Shown: positions 25,476 through 33,469 of the stretch, piece by piece
Position numbering within the stretch: position 1 is the stretch's first letter
Layout: every line of letters begins with the position of its first letter
From: Vibrio sp. HA2012
Lineage (GTDB): Bacteria; Pseudomonadota; Gammaproteobacteria; Enterobacterales; Vibrionaceae
Length of the DNA stretch: 64,000 bases
Assembly: GCF_002812955.1 (NCBI RefSeq)
Contig: NZ_PFXK01000005.1
Coordinates: 1 to 64,000, forward strand
Direction of reading: 5' to 3'
The notes under the pieces: generated by a model
What the model was told of the DNA's origin: nothing
Database searches by the model: none
Seen by the model: only the letters and a program-made list of their open reading frames with translations
Position numbers and translations under genes: made by a program

Positions 25476-26722
25476 TGAAGTTAGCTATCTATGGTGTATC
25501 TAGAGCTGGTAAAGACTATCTAATCAAGAACGTAATAGCCCATTTACAGGAAACTACACTGTTGACTGCGATTCATATTGAAGGTTCAAAGACATTGAAT
25601 GCTCTTGCTCAAGAAATGTTCCAAAAAACCTTTAAAAGTCTCGATGAATCAAACAAAAATACTTTACGAGAAAAATTCACTGAGATTGTGAATAAAAAAA
25701 ATTCAGAATACGATCTCGTGTTAGTAGATGGCCATTATTCTTTTATAGACGGTGATTCTTATAAGGTAGTCTTCACTGAACAGGATGAAAATGTTTACGA
25801 CCACTTCTTCTATTTGGATACGCCATCAGAAATGATTGTAGAATTTTCAAAAAAAAGCACAGGAGAAAAAAGAAACGTAGATATTACTGTAGAACAAGTA
25901 CGAAATTGGAAAAAGTTTGAGAAATTCGAGTTAGATAAAATCTGCAATAATCACAACAAAGAGCTAGTTATCTTAGATGAAGAAACTGAATCTAGTGTTC
26001 AATTTATTTCTTTTTGGTTGGACTCATATTTATCAAAATTTTGTAATCAAACCTCCGCTCTTAGATTTTATAAAGAATATAAAGAGTTACTAAAAAAATC
26101 AACCCAGATTATCCTTGTTGACTGTGATAAGACCGTTTCAATTAATGATGGGACTTATGATTTTTGTAGATATTTAGGAATAAAGAAAGAAGAGTTAAAA
26201 TCTGTATTTAGAAATGATAGGTATACTTCATATCAATTCTTTAAAGTCTGGAATCTATACAAAAAGAAAAATCCTGTAAAAATAGAAGAATCAGTTACTC
26301 TAACTGTACAAAATATAAACCTGAGCCAGAGTGTATTCGACTATTTAGCGAATCAGAAAGACTCTGTTGTTATCGGTGTTACGTCAGGGGTATTCGATAT
26401 TTGGAATTTAATTAATGAAAAATATAAAATTTTTGATGTGTTGTTAGGTAACACTTGTAAATCAGAATTTGAATACCTTGTTACTCCATTATTCAAGAAA
26501 GAAATAGCGAGTTTACTAAGAGAAAAAGGTAAACACGTAGTAGCTATTGGTGATTCTATGATTGACATTCCAATGTTAGAAGCGGCAGATCAAGGGTATT
26601 TGATCGCTCACGAAAAATTAAACAAAGCTGTAGAATCTTATTTAACTGGAGTGGAGTGTGCAAATATTGAACAAATATTTGACGTTGGGGTGTCTTATAA
26701 CCTTGAAAATGCGGTGAACTAG
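25472..26722 (+). CDS. P-loop kinase / HAD phosphatase fusion
   Basis: 416 residues in two halves. The N-terminal half (1-190) is a P-loop nucleoside/nucleotide or polynucleotide kinase-like fold with Walker A GVSRAGKD (8-15) and a possible Walker B LVLVDGHY. The C-terminal half (about 210-400) is a HAD phosphatase: motif I VDCDKT (Asp217/Asp219), motif II around GVTSG, a conserved Lys in PLFKKE, and motif IV GDSMID (361-365). Kinase followed by HAD phosphatase is the order in T4 polynucleotide kinase-phosphatase, but sequence similarity is not evident, so the substrate could equally be a free nucleotide. ATGATG overlaps the radical SAM stop; the second ATG (25475) is an equal start candidate. 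Confidence 0.8.
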   Translation: MMKLAIYGVSRAGKDYLIKNVIAHLQETTLLTAIHIEGSKTLNALAQEMFQKTFKSLDESNKNTLREKFTEIVNKKNSEYDLVLVDGHYSFIDGDSYKVVFTEQDENVYDHFFYLDTPSEMIVEFSKKSTGEKRNVDITVEQVRNWKKFEKFELDKICNNHNKELVILDEETESSVQFISFWLDSYLSKFCNQTSALRFYKEYKELLKKSTQIILVDCDKTVSINDGTYDFCRYLGIKKEELKSVFRNDRYTSYQFFKVWNLYKKKNPVKIEESVTLTVQNINLSQSVFDYLANQKDSVVIGVTSGVFDIWNLINEKYKIFDVLLGNTCKSEFEYLVTPLFKKEIASLLREKGKHVVAIGDSMIDIPMLEAADQGYLIAHEKLNKAVESYLTGVECANIEQIFDVGVSYNLENAVN

Positions 26723-26735
26723 AAGAAGTATAATC

Positions 26736-27299
26736 ATGTATATATTAAATGAAAGCTACCAAACGCATAGTGTTGAACAACTGATTAATATTTGTAAAAG
26801 CAGTTCAATGTCGATGGGCTACAAACTCAGAAATGCACATTATCAATTAGGAGAGATCATTGCAGAGCCAATAGCAAAATCTTCAAATCAACAGCAGAAC
26901 TATGCTGTATTGATTCTTATGCGAGCAGGTTTGTGTTTTGGTAACGGCATTGCAGACAAGCTTGAACAGCTTGGCGGCAATGTATCAATAATTTTCGTTA
27001 ATGATGATAAGGTTTCTAGAGAAGATCTAGAACTTGTTCAAGGCAAAGAAATTATCATTGTTGATGCAGTAATAAATTCAGGGAAAAGCGTTTTTGGTCT
27101 GATGAAACAACTCCCAGATACTAATCCTATAAAACTTGTTACAACGGTTATTCCAAGTTCTTCGACAGAATTACTTAAAAGCTACGATTTGTATACTGTA
27201 CGAATATCAAACAACAAGTATGAGGGAGCTAAGGTTCAGGTCATTTCTGATGGTAAGGGCCCCGATACTGGCGACAGATTGTTTACTACATACAAATAA
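26736..27299 (+). CDS. Uracil-phosphoribosyltransferase-like protein
   Basis: 187 residues of the type I phosphoribosyltransferase fold, closest in pattern to UPRTase. LILMRAGLCFGNGIADKL (61-77) matches the UPRTase MRAGLG motif. IIIVDAVINSGKSV (106-119) is the PRPP loop. The C-terminal segment (SDGKGPDTGDRLFTTY) resembles the UPRTase flexible uracil-binding end (GDAGDR..GT). It should make or break a nucleotide using PRPP. The window shows no housekeeping purpose for it, and it lies 13 bases after the kinase/HAD gene. It is probably a dedicated member of the cargo system and not the cell's upp. Confidence 0.8.
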   Translation: MYILNESYQTHSVEQLINICKSSSMSMGYKLRNAHYQLGEIIAEPIAKSSNQQQNYAVLILMRAGLCFGNGIADKLEQLGGNVSIIFVNDDKVSREDLELVQGKEIIIVDAVINSGKSVFGLMKQLPDTNPIKLVTTVIPSSSTELLKSYDLYTVRISNNKYEGAKVQVISDGKGPDTGDRLFTTYK

Positions 27300-27393
27300 G
27301 AAAAATTGTCTTGTTAAATGACTAAAGTAAGTAATTATCTCAATTTGTGCTGTGACAAGATCTATTCTTGCCTGTCTCACCTTATCCGACATC

Positions 27394-27422
27394 AACGTCT
27401 TAGAGACGACCTCTGAGACGTT
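27394..27422. other. Twelve-base-pair hairpin after the cargo operon
   Basis: AACGTCTTAGAG and CTCTGAGACGTT pair over 12 positions (one G-T) around ACGAC. No T-run follows on either strand, so it is not a canonical terminator. The gap 27300-27660 contains no supported gene. Confidence 0.4.
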
Positions 27423-27660
27423 CATTGTTATAGTAGCCAGCGGACTTGCATAACAATTCAGACGAAAATTGCTGATTAAGAACGCCGTCTATGACCACTT
27501 TTGGGAGTTTCTGAGCACCGCCCCTCCGCTGACAGCCATAAGGAAAAGTACAGCGATTTCAGTGGCACGATCCGCCACTGAGTAAATGAGTTAACAAAGA
27601 AAGGGGCATAAATGTGTTATCACCACCCCTCATCCCCCAGATCCAGTCGGTTCTTTACAT

Positions 27661-28398
27661 CTAATTCCTTTTCTTCTTCAACGCCTTTTCCCCTTGCTGA
27701 AGGGTATCTCGCACAGGAGACATTAACGTAGCCTCCAAAACTTCCGTCTCTGGCTCTTGTCCCTCTTTTGCCTTCCGGGTAATCTTCACTTCTATATGAC
27801 TCTGCTGGTAATCATCCGTGTTCAGACTATCACTACCTACTTTCAGTCCAATAAAATAACGCTCATAGTTCTTACGCGTTCTGCCACCTTGTTGTAGCGA
27901 GTATTCACCAAACAAGCAGATTGTTAAAAACATAATAAATTCACTGCTATCAGATAGAGCTATATCTTTCCCCCAACTATTCCATTGGTCGGTCAGGGCT
28001 TTAAACCTGCGATAATTTTTACTGGTTGGGGTTGCATAGTTACTTGTTGGGCTGCTTTGAGGTTTGGATGGGTCAATCATCTCGACTGTTTGGGTAAAAT
28101 GGATACCCTGATTATCCGTAAACGCATTCAGTGCCTCATTAATAGTTACGATGGGAAGATTGTCTAGAGCTAATGATTCCGGCAAAAGATGATTAATATC
28201 TGCGATTAATAGCGGGTCAGATTCTGCCAAGCCCTTTAGAAGGGTGTTAGCTTTGTTAAGTGCCCGGATTACTTCTTTCAATTTCTTCAGGTTAATGCAT
28301 TCAGGAATGACCTGAACGATACTGACAGCCTGATTAGCTTGCTCATCGCTTAACCCTAAAGCTCTCAAGTTCTGTATTTTAACTTCGGTTTCACTCAT
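27661..28398 (-). CDS. Protein of unknown function coupled to the integrase
   Basis: 245 residues, no family recognised. The first half is helical (LRALGLSDEQANQAVSIVQV, LKKLKEVIRALNKANTLLKG). A Ser/Pro/Thr-rich linker follows at about 108-128. The second half contains a Trp/aromatic-rich segment (LTDQWNSWGKDIALSDSSEF) and a basic C-terminus ending KALKKKRN. It is soluble, with no signal or membrane segment. Its start overlaps the integrase stop by four bases (ATGA), so the two are co-translated and it may assist integration or excision. Confidence 0.6.
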   Translation of the reverse strand: MSETEVKIQNLRALGLSDEQANQAVSIVQVIPECINLKKLKEVIRALNKANTLLKGLAESDPLLIADINHLLPESLALDNLPIVTINEALNAFTDNQGIHFTQTVEMIDPSKPQSSPTSNYATPTSKNYRRFKALTDQWNSWGKDIALSDSSEFIMFLTICLFGEYSLQQGGRTRKNYERYFIGLKVGSDSLNTDDYQQSHIEVKITRKAKEGQEPETEVLEATLMSPVRDTLQQGEKALKKKRN

Positions 28399-29732
28399 GC
28401 AACTTCAGCCTTAGTCATTCCCTGCAAAAATATTAGTATTTCTGCTTGTTCTTCCAGTGTTAGTGACATCAATTGCTCTTTAATATCATCTACTTTACTG
28501 TTTTCTTTGTAGCCATAACCTAGCATCTGAGCCGTTGTTCTTTCCAAGTCTGCTCGTACATTATCAACCGAAAGGTGCGCATACACGTCAGCCGTAATAC
28601 CCACACTCGCATGACCTAAAAGTTTACTGGTAGCCTGCAAGCTACCACCACCTTGTACCTGATAACTGGCTATTGTTCGCCTCAAATCATGTACCCTTAC
28701 ATTATTATCTTTGCTGTCCGGGTCATGCAAACCAGCCCGAACCAAAATCCGGTGCCAGAAACCTCCTTTACCCGATTTATCTGTAATATATCCACCTTTT
28801 GAACGATTGCTTGGGAAAACAAACTCCTCCCCTATCTCCGCATCTACTGAACGACGGTTAAGAATGCGCATTACTTCACCGGAGAGAGGGACGACATGGG
28901 GCTTCTTCGTTTTGATTTTTGAGATTGGGATAATCCATGTTTCATTAGTGGTATTAATCTCATTCCAACGCATCGACAACACACATGATTTCCGCTGTCC
29001 GGTTAATAACAGCATCAGGACACAATCCCGGTAAATATCTTCCTCTTCATCTAAAGCAGCAAACAACCTTTGCAATTCATCAGGAGACAGTATCCGCTCT
29101 CTCCGGTGTACAGACTCATCCACCTTCTTACCATCTGCGAAAGGATTAAACTCCAACTCAGCCCGGTTAAACATGGATTTGAGAAGCGTGAGGCAGTGAT
29201 TATGAATTGCGTACCCTTTATCTGCTAAAATCTGTTTCAGTAGCTTTCGTCCATCTGCCTTAGTGAAATCCTCAGCCTTTTTCTTTCCTATCAACGGCTT
29301 TAAATGGATTCGGTATCGGGCTTCAAATCCTTTAAGACTACTTTCACGGCGAGTGCCGGATTTAATGTCAATCCGAACTAATGCGACATACTGCTCAAAA
29401 AGGTCATCAAAACTCTGTGCTTGTTTTTGCTTTTCTCTTTCCTTTTGCTTTTCTTCATTAGGGTTAATACCCTGAGAGATTTTCTGTGCATTTTCTTGAG
29501 CTAACTTTCTGGCCTGCTCCACCGTCAATTCAGGAAAAGTGCCTAAAGTCACCTTGATATTCCGTCCCTTAACCTTTTGCTCATACCGAAAGGTCTTCTG
29601 ACCAGAAGTGTAAACCTCCAACCCTAATCCACGCACACTGTGGGAACCACCACTATCCCGATAGCGGACACGTTTATCAGGAATGGGGATTTGCTGAAGG
29701 GCTTTTTTAGTAAAGTTGATGGCTGTATCCAT
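28395..29732 (-). CDS. Tyrosine-type (P4-family) integrase
   Basis: Site-specific recombinase of 445 residues, presumed to catalyse insertion at the tRNA-Arg end. The N-terminal DUF4102 arm-binding domain (about 1-90: DKRVRYRDSGGSHSVRGLGL) is typical of P4 integrases. A core-binding domain follows (about 105-205). In the catalytic domain the active residues are visible: Arg in LTGQRKSCVLSMRW, HDLRRTIA (His-x-x-Arg), then GHASVGIT and the nucleophile Tyr in DVYAHLS. It faces inward from the right end, 165 bases from attR. Arm-like GTGGTGCC repeats lie just before its start, so Int may repress itself. Confidence 0.93.
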   Translation of the reverse strand: MDTAINFTKKALQQIPIPDKRVRYRDSGGSHSVRGLGLEVYTSGQKTFRYEQKVKGRNIKVTLGTFPELTVEQARKLAQENAQKISQGINPNEEKQKEREKQKQAQSFDDLFEQYVALVRIDIKSGTRRESSLKGFEARYRIHLKPLIGKKKAEDFTKADGRKLLKQILADKGYAIHNHCLTLLKSMFNRAELEFNPFADGKKVDESVHRRERILSPDELQRLFAALDEEEDIYRDCVLMLLLTGQRKSCVLSMRWNEINTTNETWIIPISKIKTKKPHVVPLSGEVMRILNRRSVDAEIGEEFVFPSNRSKGGYITDKSGKGGFWHRILVRAGLHDPDSKDNNVRVHDLRRTIASYQVQGGGSLQATSKLLGHASVGITADVYAHLSVDNVRADLERTTAQMLGYGYKENSKVDDIKEQLMSLTLEEQAEILIFLQGMTKAEVA

Positions 29733-29750
29733 GAGTCAGGCCTATTCCCG

Positions 29751-29769
29751 GTGGTGCCATAGTGGTGCC
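29751..29769 (+). promoter_or_regulatory. Right arm-type repeat pair (GTGGTGCC x2)
   Basis: GTGGTGCCATAGTGGTGCC is identical to the left copy at 19565 except for one base, in the same orientation. It lies 19 bases before the integrase ATG and about 130 bases inside attR. Confidence 0.65.
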
Positions 29770-29896
29770 ACTGGCGTGAAAAATCGATAAATCCAGTTTA
29801 GACGAGTTAAACTCAAAATTACAGTATCTCATTGAAAATGAGAGATTTATTAAAAATGATTAAACATCATTAAATATGGCAAAACACCCAAAACTC

Positions 29897-29917
29897 ATCC
29901 TGTAGGGGACGCCATTT
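29897..29917 (+). repeat. attR: right 21-bp direct repeat
   Basis: Exact copy of the tRNA-Arg 3' end (ATCCTGTAGGGGACGCCATTT). It marks the right boundary of the island; sequence beyond is ordinary chromosome. Confidence 0.93.
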
Positions 29918-29991
29918 CACTAGGAAAATAGGCAGTTGTGATAATCAAACTTGCTGAAACAACAGCACTAGTCAACAAAGTATTTATCACA

Positions 29992-30696
29992 TCAAATTTC
30001 AATGGATTTTGGAGCAAAAACCAGCGATTGCTCTATCACGGAATCAGGCATGATTACTTGCAAGTGTTTAATCATTTCTTGCCCCGCTTCCTGTAATTGT
30101 TCTAGTGGCATTTCTGGCAAGCTTTCTAGAATAAACCACATATTACGCGTATTGGGTTCAATTCGGGTTCTGACACCTTGCCTCCAGTTCCAACGACGAC
30201 AAGTAACGCCTATCTCATCGCGCCAAATCACTTCCCCAACATCAGGGTTTTCAATTGAAGCCTCACCATTTTTCATGGTGTCAAAAGATTCAGTGCCATC
30301 TGCAATAGTGAGTGTTGGTGTTCCTTGATAATTATCCATATCTTCACCGCCCACTGGCATGGCGTATCGAATACTGATGGCATTATAAATGTCTACAATA
30401 GGGTCAATACTTGGCATTGCTCCATCTTTCAATACTCGTTTACGAAGCGCTGCCGCAGAGCAAGGCGTTCGATTAGGTTTCGATCCAAATTGACGATAAA
30501 CCTCACCCCAAGCATGGATGTGAGACTCAGCCCAATAAAAATCGCTTTCCAAGATAGATGCACAAGCTTCCTTTAATACGTCCTTTGCATACGTAAGATC
30601 TTGGATTTCAGTGCCTTTCACTGTGATACTCAACGCTTTAAACTCAGGCGCAATATCAGAAATACGGCTGTCAATTGACGGTAGTAGCGTAACCAT
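29992..30696 (-). CDS. B3/4 (tRNA-editing-like) domain protein
   Basis: 234 residues matching the free-standing B3/4 family, which shares the fold of the editing domain of the phenylalanyl-tRNA synthetase beta chain (FGSKPNRTPCSAAALRKRVL, IDPIVDIYNAISIRYAMPVG, GEDMD). Function is not established; trans-editing of mischarged tRNA has been suggested for relatives. The frame starts at 30720, but AGGA eight bases before the ATG at 30696 makes that the better start. A minus-strand promoter (TTGACT, 18 bases, TATCTT) overlaps the divergent regulator's start. Confidence 0.8.
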   Translation of the reverse strand: MVTLLPSIDSRISDIAPEFKALSITVKGTEIQDLTYAKDVLKEACASILESDFYWAESHIHAWGEVYRQFGSKPNRTPCSAAALRKRVLKDGAMPSIDPIVDIYNAISIRYAMPVGGEDMDNYQGTPTLTIADGTESFDTMKNGEASIENPDVGEVIWRDEIGVTCRRWNWRQGVRTRIEPNTRNMWFILESLPEMPLEQLQEAGQEMIKHLQVIMPDSVIEQSLVFAPKSIEI

Positions 30697-30740
30697 TAGA
30701 TAATTCCTGTTATGACTCATTTGCTACAAGATACATTTTT

Positions 30741-30771
30741 ATGACCGATAAAGTCAATATAATGACCGATA
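30741..30771. promoter_or_regulatory. Direct repeats in the divergent control region
   Basis: ATGACCGATA occurs at 30741-30750 and again at 30762-30771, 21 bases (two helical turns) apart. The -35 of the B3/4 gene's promoter lies between the two copies. The repeats cover the start of the XRE-cupin regulator, so they are likely its operator for autoregulation and control of the neighbour. Confidence 0.5.
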
Positions 30772-31343
30772 GTGGTTCTAATGCCCAGTCCGTCAACCAA
30801 GCTGTTGCTGCCAAAATCAAAGAACATCGTAAACATCTCAAGCTTTCACTCGACGTATTAGCGAAAAAGGCGGGGATCAGTAAAGGAATGCTCGTTGAAA
30901 TCGAAAAAGGCTCTGCCAATCCAAGTATTGCTATTTTGTGTAAATTATCCGCCGCGCTTGGTATTTCAGTAGCCGATATTGTCAATGTGGCTAGCAATCC
31001 AACCATTAATGTCATTTCTAAAGAAGATATTCCTACTCTGTGGAATGGAGAACATGGTGGTAGTGCTAAGCTATTGGCAGGAACGACTGGCCCCGACATG
31101 ATAGAGCTTTGGCGTTGGGTAATGAAACCATACGAACATTTTGAATCACCCGGCCATCCACACGGTACATTTGAACTATTCCATGTTGAAATGGGCACAC
31201 TGACTTTGAATATTGATGGACAGGAAACCGTACTTCATGAAGGACAGTCAGCGATCGCAAAGACCGATGTTCCTCACTCTTATTCGAATCAGGCTGAGTT
31301 GGATTTAGTGTTTACAATGAGTGTTGCTGAACTACATCGATAA
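30741..31343 (+). CDS. XRE-family regulator with cupin sensor domain
   Basis: 200 residues. The N-terminal HTH (about 22-78: LSLDVLAKKAGISKGMLVEI, NPSIAILCKLSAALGIS) is followed by a cupin fold (about 115-195) with HPHGTFELFHVEMGTLTLN and EGQSAIAKTDVPHSYSNQ, the usual small-molecule pocket. Such proteins are local metabolite-responsive repressors. It is divergent from the B3/4 gene with overlapping control DNA. ATG at 30741 or 30762 could start it; neither has a good ribosome site. Confidence 0.85.
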   Translation: MTDKVNIMTDSGSNAQSVNQAVAAKIKEHRKHLKLSLDVLAKKAGISKGMLVEIEKGSANPSIAILCKLSAALGISVADIVNVASNPTINVISKEDIPTLWNGEHGGSAKLLAGTTGPDMIELWRWVMKPYEHFESPGHPHGTFELFHVEMGTLTLNIDGQETVLHEGQSAIAKTDVPHSYSNQAELDLVFTMSVAELHR

Positions 31344-31389
31344 ACTCACCAGTTTTGGCTGAACTTGAATAAGATTTATTAATGCAAAG

Positions 31390-32277
31390 TCATACTGACA
31401 ACAAACTAATAGCCCGATGGAATATCCATGCCGCAAAAAACGAGATAATAACACCTGCCAGCCCAGCGACTCCAACTGACAGTATTTCGTTACTGATAAA
31501 GGAAATAGAGTAATCGGGAAGCATCCCTACAAATACAGGGGCAGATTCATGCAAGAATCGATATTTTTCTGCCATCCACGCCAATCCATCCGGAAACTCA
31601 GAGGCAAAGGGACTGAGTAAAAAAGCGATGACTATTGCTGCCGTAATAGGGGTAATACAGTGGTTCTGCTGACTTTTTATAGAACGAACCAGCAAATAGC
31701 TCACTACCGTAATAATAGCCTCACCGATCCCAACCAGAGAATGCGTAGTTACCATAGCAGCAACGATATTTGCAAAGGCAATTTTTCCATCAAGAGCTAA
31801 TTCAATACATACAGCAAACGAAGACATAACGACCGAAATCCAAGCAGACACTGCTAAGGCTGTCATATCCCCTCTGGCTCCTGGACATCTAATAGCCAGT
31901 ATGGAGTGCAACATACCACCAAGACCAGCGCCAATAATTGCCATGTTCAGTAAGTTTGCACCAAGAACCGCAATACCCCCATCTGAGAAAACTAGGCTTT
32001 GTATAACAACGACCATTGCAATAGATAAAACCCCGAAGGGAATTCCGAGTAAACTTGCTACCAACACTCCTCCCAGTAAATGACCTGATGTACCGTTCAT
32101 GATTGGAAAGTTCATCATCTGTCCAGCAAATATCAGAGCAGTAATAGCAGCAAATCGAGAGGCTGATGGCTTTTCCCCCTTCATCGTATAATAGGTCGCA
32201 GCACTGATGCCAATGACACTGACAACAGCCGTTACGGGACAAATACTTCCTTGTAACATGGCATCAGAAATATGCAT
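31390..32277 (-). CDS. CbiM-type ECF transporter component (cobalt/nickel)
   Basis: Integral membrane protein of 295 residues with at least seven hydrophobic segments. The N-terminus MHISDAML corresponds to the metal-binding MHIxD motif of CbiM. MNFPIMNGTSGHLLGGVLVA carries the second conserved metal-site His. It should be the substrate-binding part of a cobalt or nickel energy-coupling-factor transporter. No CbiN, CbiQ or CbiO gene is adjacent, so it either works alone or uses a module encoded elsewhere. No cobalamin riboswitch is apparent upstream. Confidence 0.8.
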   Translation of the reverse strand: MHISDAMLQGSICPVTAVVSVIGISAATYYTMKGEKPSASRFAAITALIFAGQMMNFPIMNGTSGHLLGGVLVASLLGIPFGVLSIAMVVVIQSLVFSDGGIAVLGANLLNMAIIGAGLGGMLHSILAIRCPGARGDMTALAVSAWISVVMSSFAVCIELALDGKIAFANIVAAMVTTHSLVGIGEAIITVVSYLLVRSIKSQQNHCITPITAAIVIAFLLSPFASEFPDGLAWMAEKYRFLHESAPVFVGMLPDYSISFISNEILSVGVAGLAGVIISFFAAWIFHRAISLLSV

Positions 32278-32404
32278 GATGCTCTCCTTACATTTGACTG
32301 AACGGTAGTTACTATTATTTCAGTAATGAATCATTGATTAAGTTTAGTCAATAAAAATCAGCTGCACTTATTGATGAATGTGTTTTTTATCATCGGCAGT
32401 ATTC

Positions 32405-32456
32405 AAAAAAAGAACACAGAAAATCGGATGTTAATACAACAAAAATTTCTGTGTTC
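32405..32456 (-). terminator. Terminator after the DUF2059 gene
   Basis: On the minus strand GAACACAGAAA (32456-32446) and TTTCTGTGTTC (32422-32412) form an 11-base stem, followed directly by seven Ts. Confidence 0.8.
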
Positions 32457-32489
32457 CGGATGAACTGATAACTTATATCTGATTACTAC

Positions 32490-32975
32490 TTACTCATATT
32501 TTGACTGATGACTTTCAATAAATGGAGTCAATTTTTCTATCAATAGAGATTGTTTATCTTGTGCTTCAGCCATTCCGAACTGCATTGCAGCTTTAGACAG
32601 ACCCGGTAATTTTTCTAATACTTTTTTTCCCGTTGGCGTTTTATAAAACTGAATCATGTCTTCCAGCTCTTCTTGACTGAATGTTTCAGAATATATATTA
32701 ATTATCATGCTTTTCATTTTCTTTCTATCAAAAGAATTATTAAACCAATCCCGGTATATATCCGTTAGTTCGATTTTTTCACTGTCATTCAGTTGTAAAT
32801 TTTCGGATAATTGGTCAATCATCGGTAGCATAGCATCAAAACCACCCAACATCTGGCGCTCAATATCCATCACGCTTATCAACTCTTCCTCTGCTTGTGT
32901 TTCTGGACTTACATTCGCATAAGCCGAACAGGTTAGTGAAAGCCACAAAATCATTCCAAATACTTTTTTCATCAT
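32490..32975 (-). CDS. Secreted DUF2059 protein
   Basis: 161 residues with signal peptide MKKVFGMILWLSLTCSAYA. The mature helical DUF2059 domain (FSQEELEDMIQFYKTPTGKK followed by VLEKLP) is widespread in gamma-proteobacteria without an assigned role. Predicted periplasmic. Two adjacent ATGs (32975 and 32972) are equally possible starts after GGA. It is monocistronic, with a strong terminator. Confidence 0.85.
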   Translation of the reverse strand: MMKKVFGMILWLSLTCSAYANVSPETQAEEELISVMDIERQMLGGFDAMLPMIDQLSENLQLNDSEKIELTDIYRDWFNNSFDRKKMKSMIINIYSETFSQEELEDMIQFYKTPTGKKVLEKLPGLSKAAMQFGMAEAQDKQSLLIEKLTPFIESHQSKYE

Positions 32976-33031
32976 TTTTCCATCTATAATTTTTTATTTA
33001 TATATAAAACTAGCCAACAGGTAATACTGAC

Positions 33032-33268
33032 TTATTCATCAATTATTTTATCACCACACTGTTCACAAATAAGATGCCGGGATAAGTCATCCATTGAAGC
33101 GATAAAAGCACCAAAAAACCATCCTTTTAAGACACCATGTATAAATTCTTTCAGTTTTCTATGCGATGAATTTTTGAATGGGCTGGGTTTTCTCACTAAA
33201 ACAACAATGTGATTTGTCTCTGCACCACACCGAGAACAATAACATATTTCTGATTGTCGTTGAGACAT
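33032..33268 (-). CDS. Small zinc-ribbon protein, unknown function
   Basis: 78 residues with paired cysteines at each end: CYCSRCG near residue 9 and CEQCG near residue 70, a classic four-Cys zinc ribbon. A basic stretch (RKPSPFKNSSHRKLKEF) and a short hydrophobic stretch (GVLKGWFFGAFIASM) lie between. It is encoded alone between the DUF2059 gene and the chemoreceptor. No function can be assigned. Confidence 0.65.
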   Translation of the reverse strand: MSQRQSEICYCSRCGAETNHIVVLVRKPSPFKNSSHRKLKEFIHGVLKGWFFGAFIASMDDLSRHLICEQCGDKIIDE

Positions 33269-33469
33269 ATATCTCCCCTGTCAAATGCTAATAATGTGAT
33301 TTATCTTCAAAAGAATCAATATAATAGAAGATGTAATTAACAAACAAAACAATAATTTCATTTTCTGATTATTTATTATATTTTAAGATCATAAATTCTT
33401 GCTGTTTTACAATTCAGCAGAGCGAATGCATCCTGTATAAGAATCAGAGATGCATATCGCCTGTCCACT

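Larger units (their letters stand above)
19493..29917. mobile_element. Integrated 10.4-kb genomic island in tRNA-Arg(CCU)
   Basis: The island is bounded by 21-base direct repeats made of the tRNA 3' end. It carries a tyrosine integrase at the right end, an AlpA-like regulator, a VapE-like replication ATPase, a CoiA-like protein, a protein of unknown function coupled to the integrase, and a four-gene AT-rich cargo operon. No capsid, tail, portal, terminase or conjugation genes are visible. The gene set int/alpA/primase-like plus cargo resembles phage-satellite or PICI-like elements, or a decayed P4-type island. Which one is an inference. Integrases of this family usually sit beside the tRNA; here it sits at the far end, reading inward. 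Confidence 0.9.

Noticed and set aside
26736..27299. Housekeeping upp gene
   Set aside because: Too divergent in the PRPP loop (VDAVINSGKS) and embedded in the mobile cargo operon.
32278..32489. Cobalamin or nickel riboswitch before cbiM
   Set aside because: I could not find a B12-box-like or other conserved riboswitch core; only the neighbouring terminator is clear.
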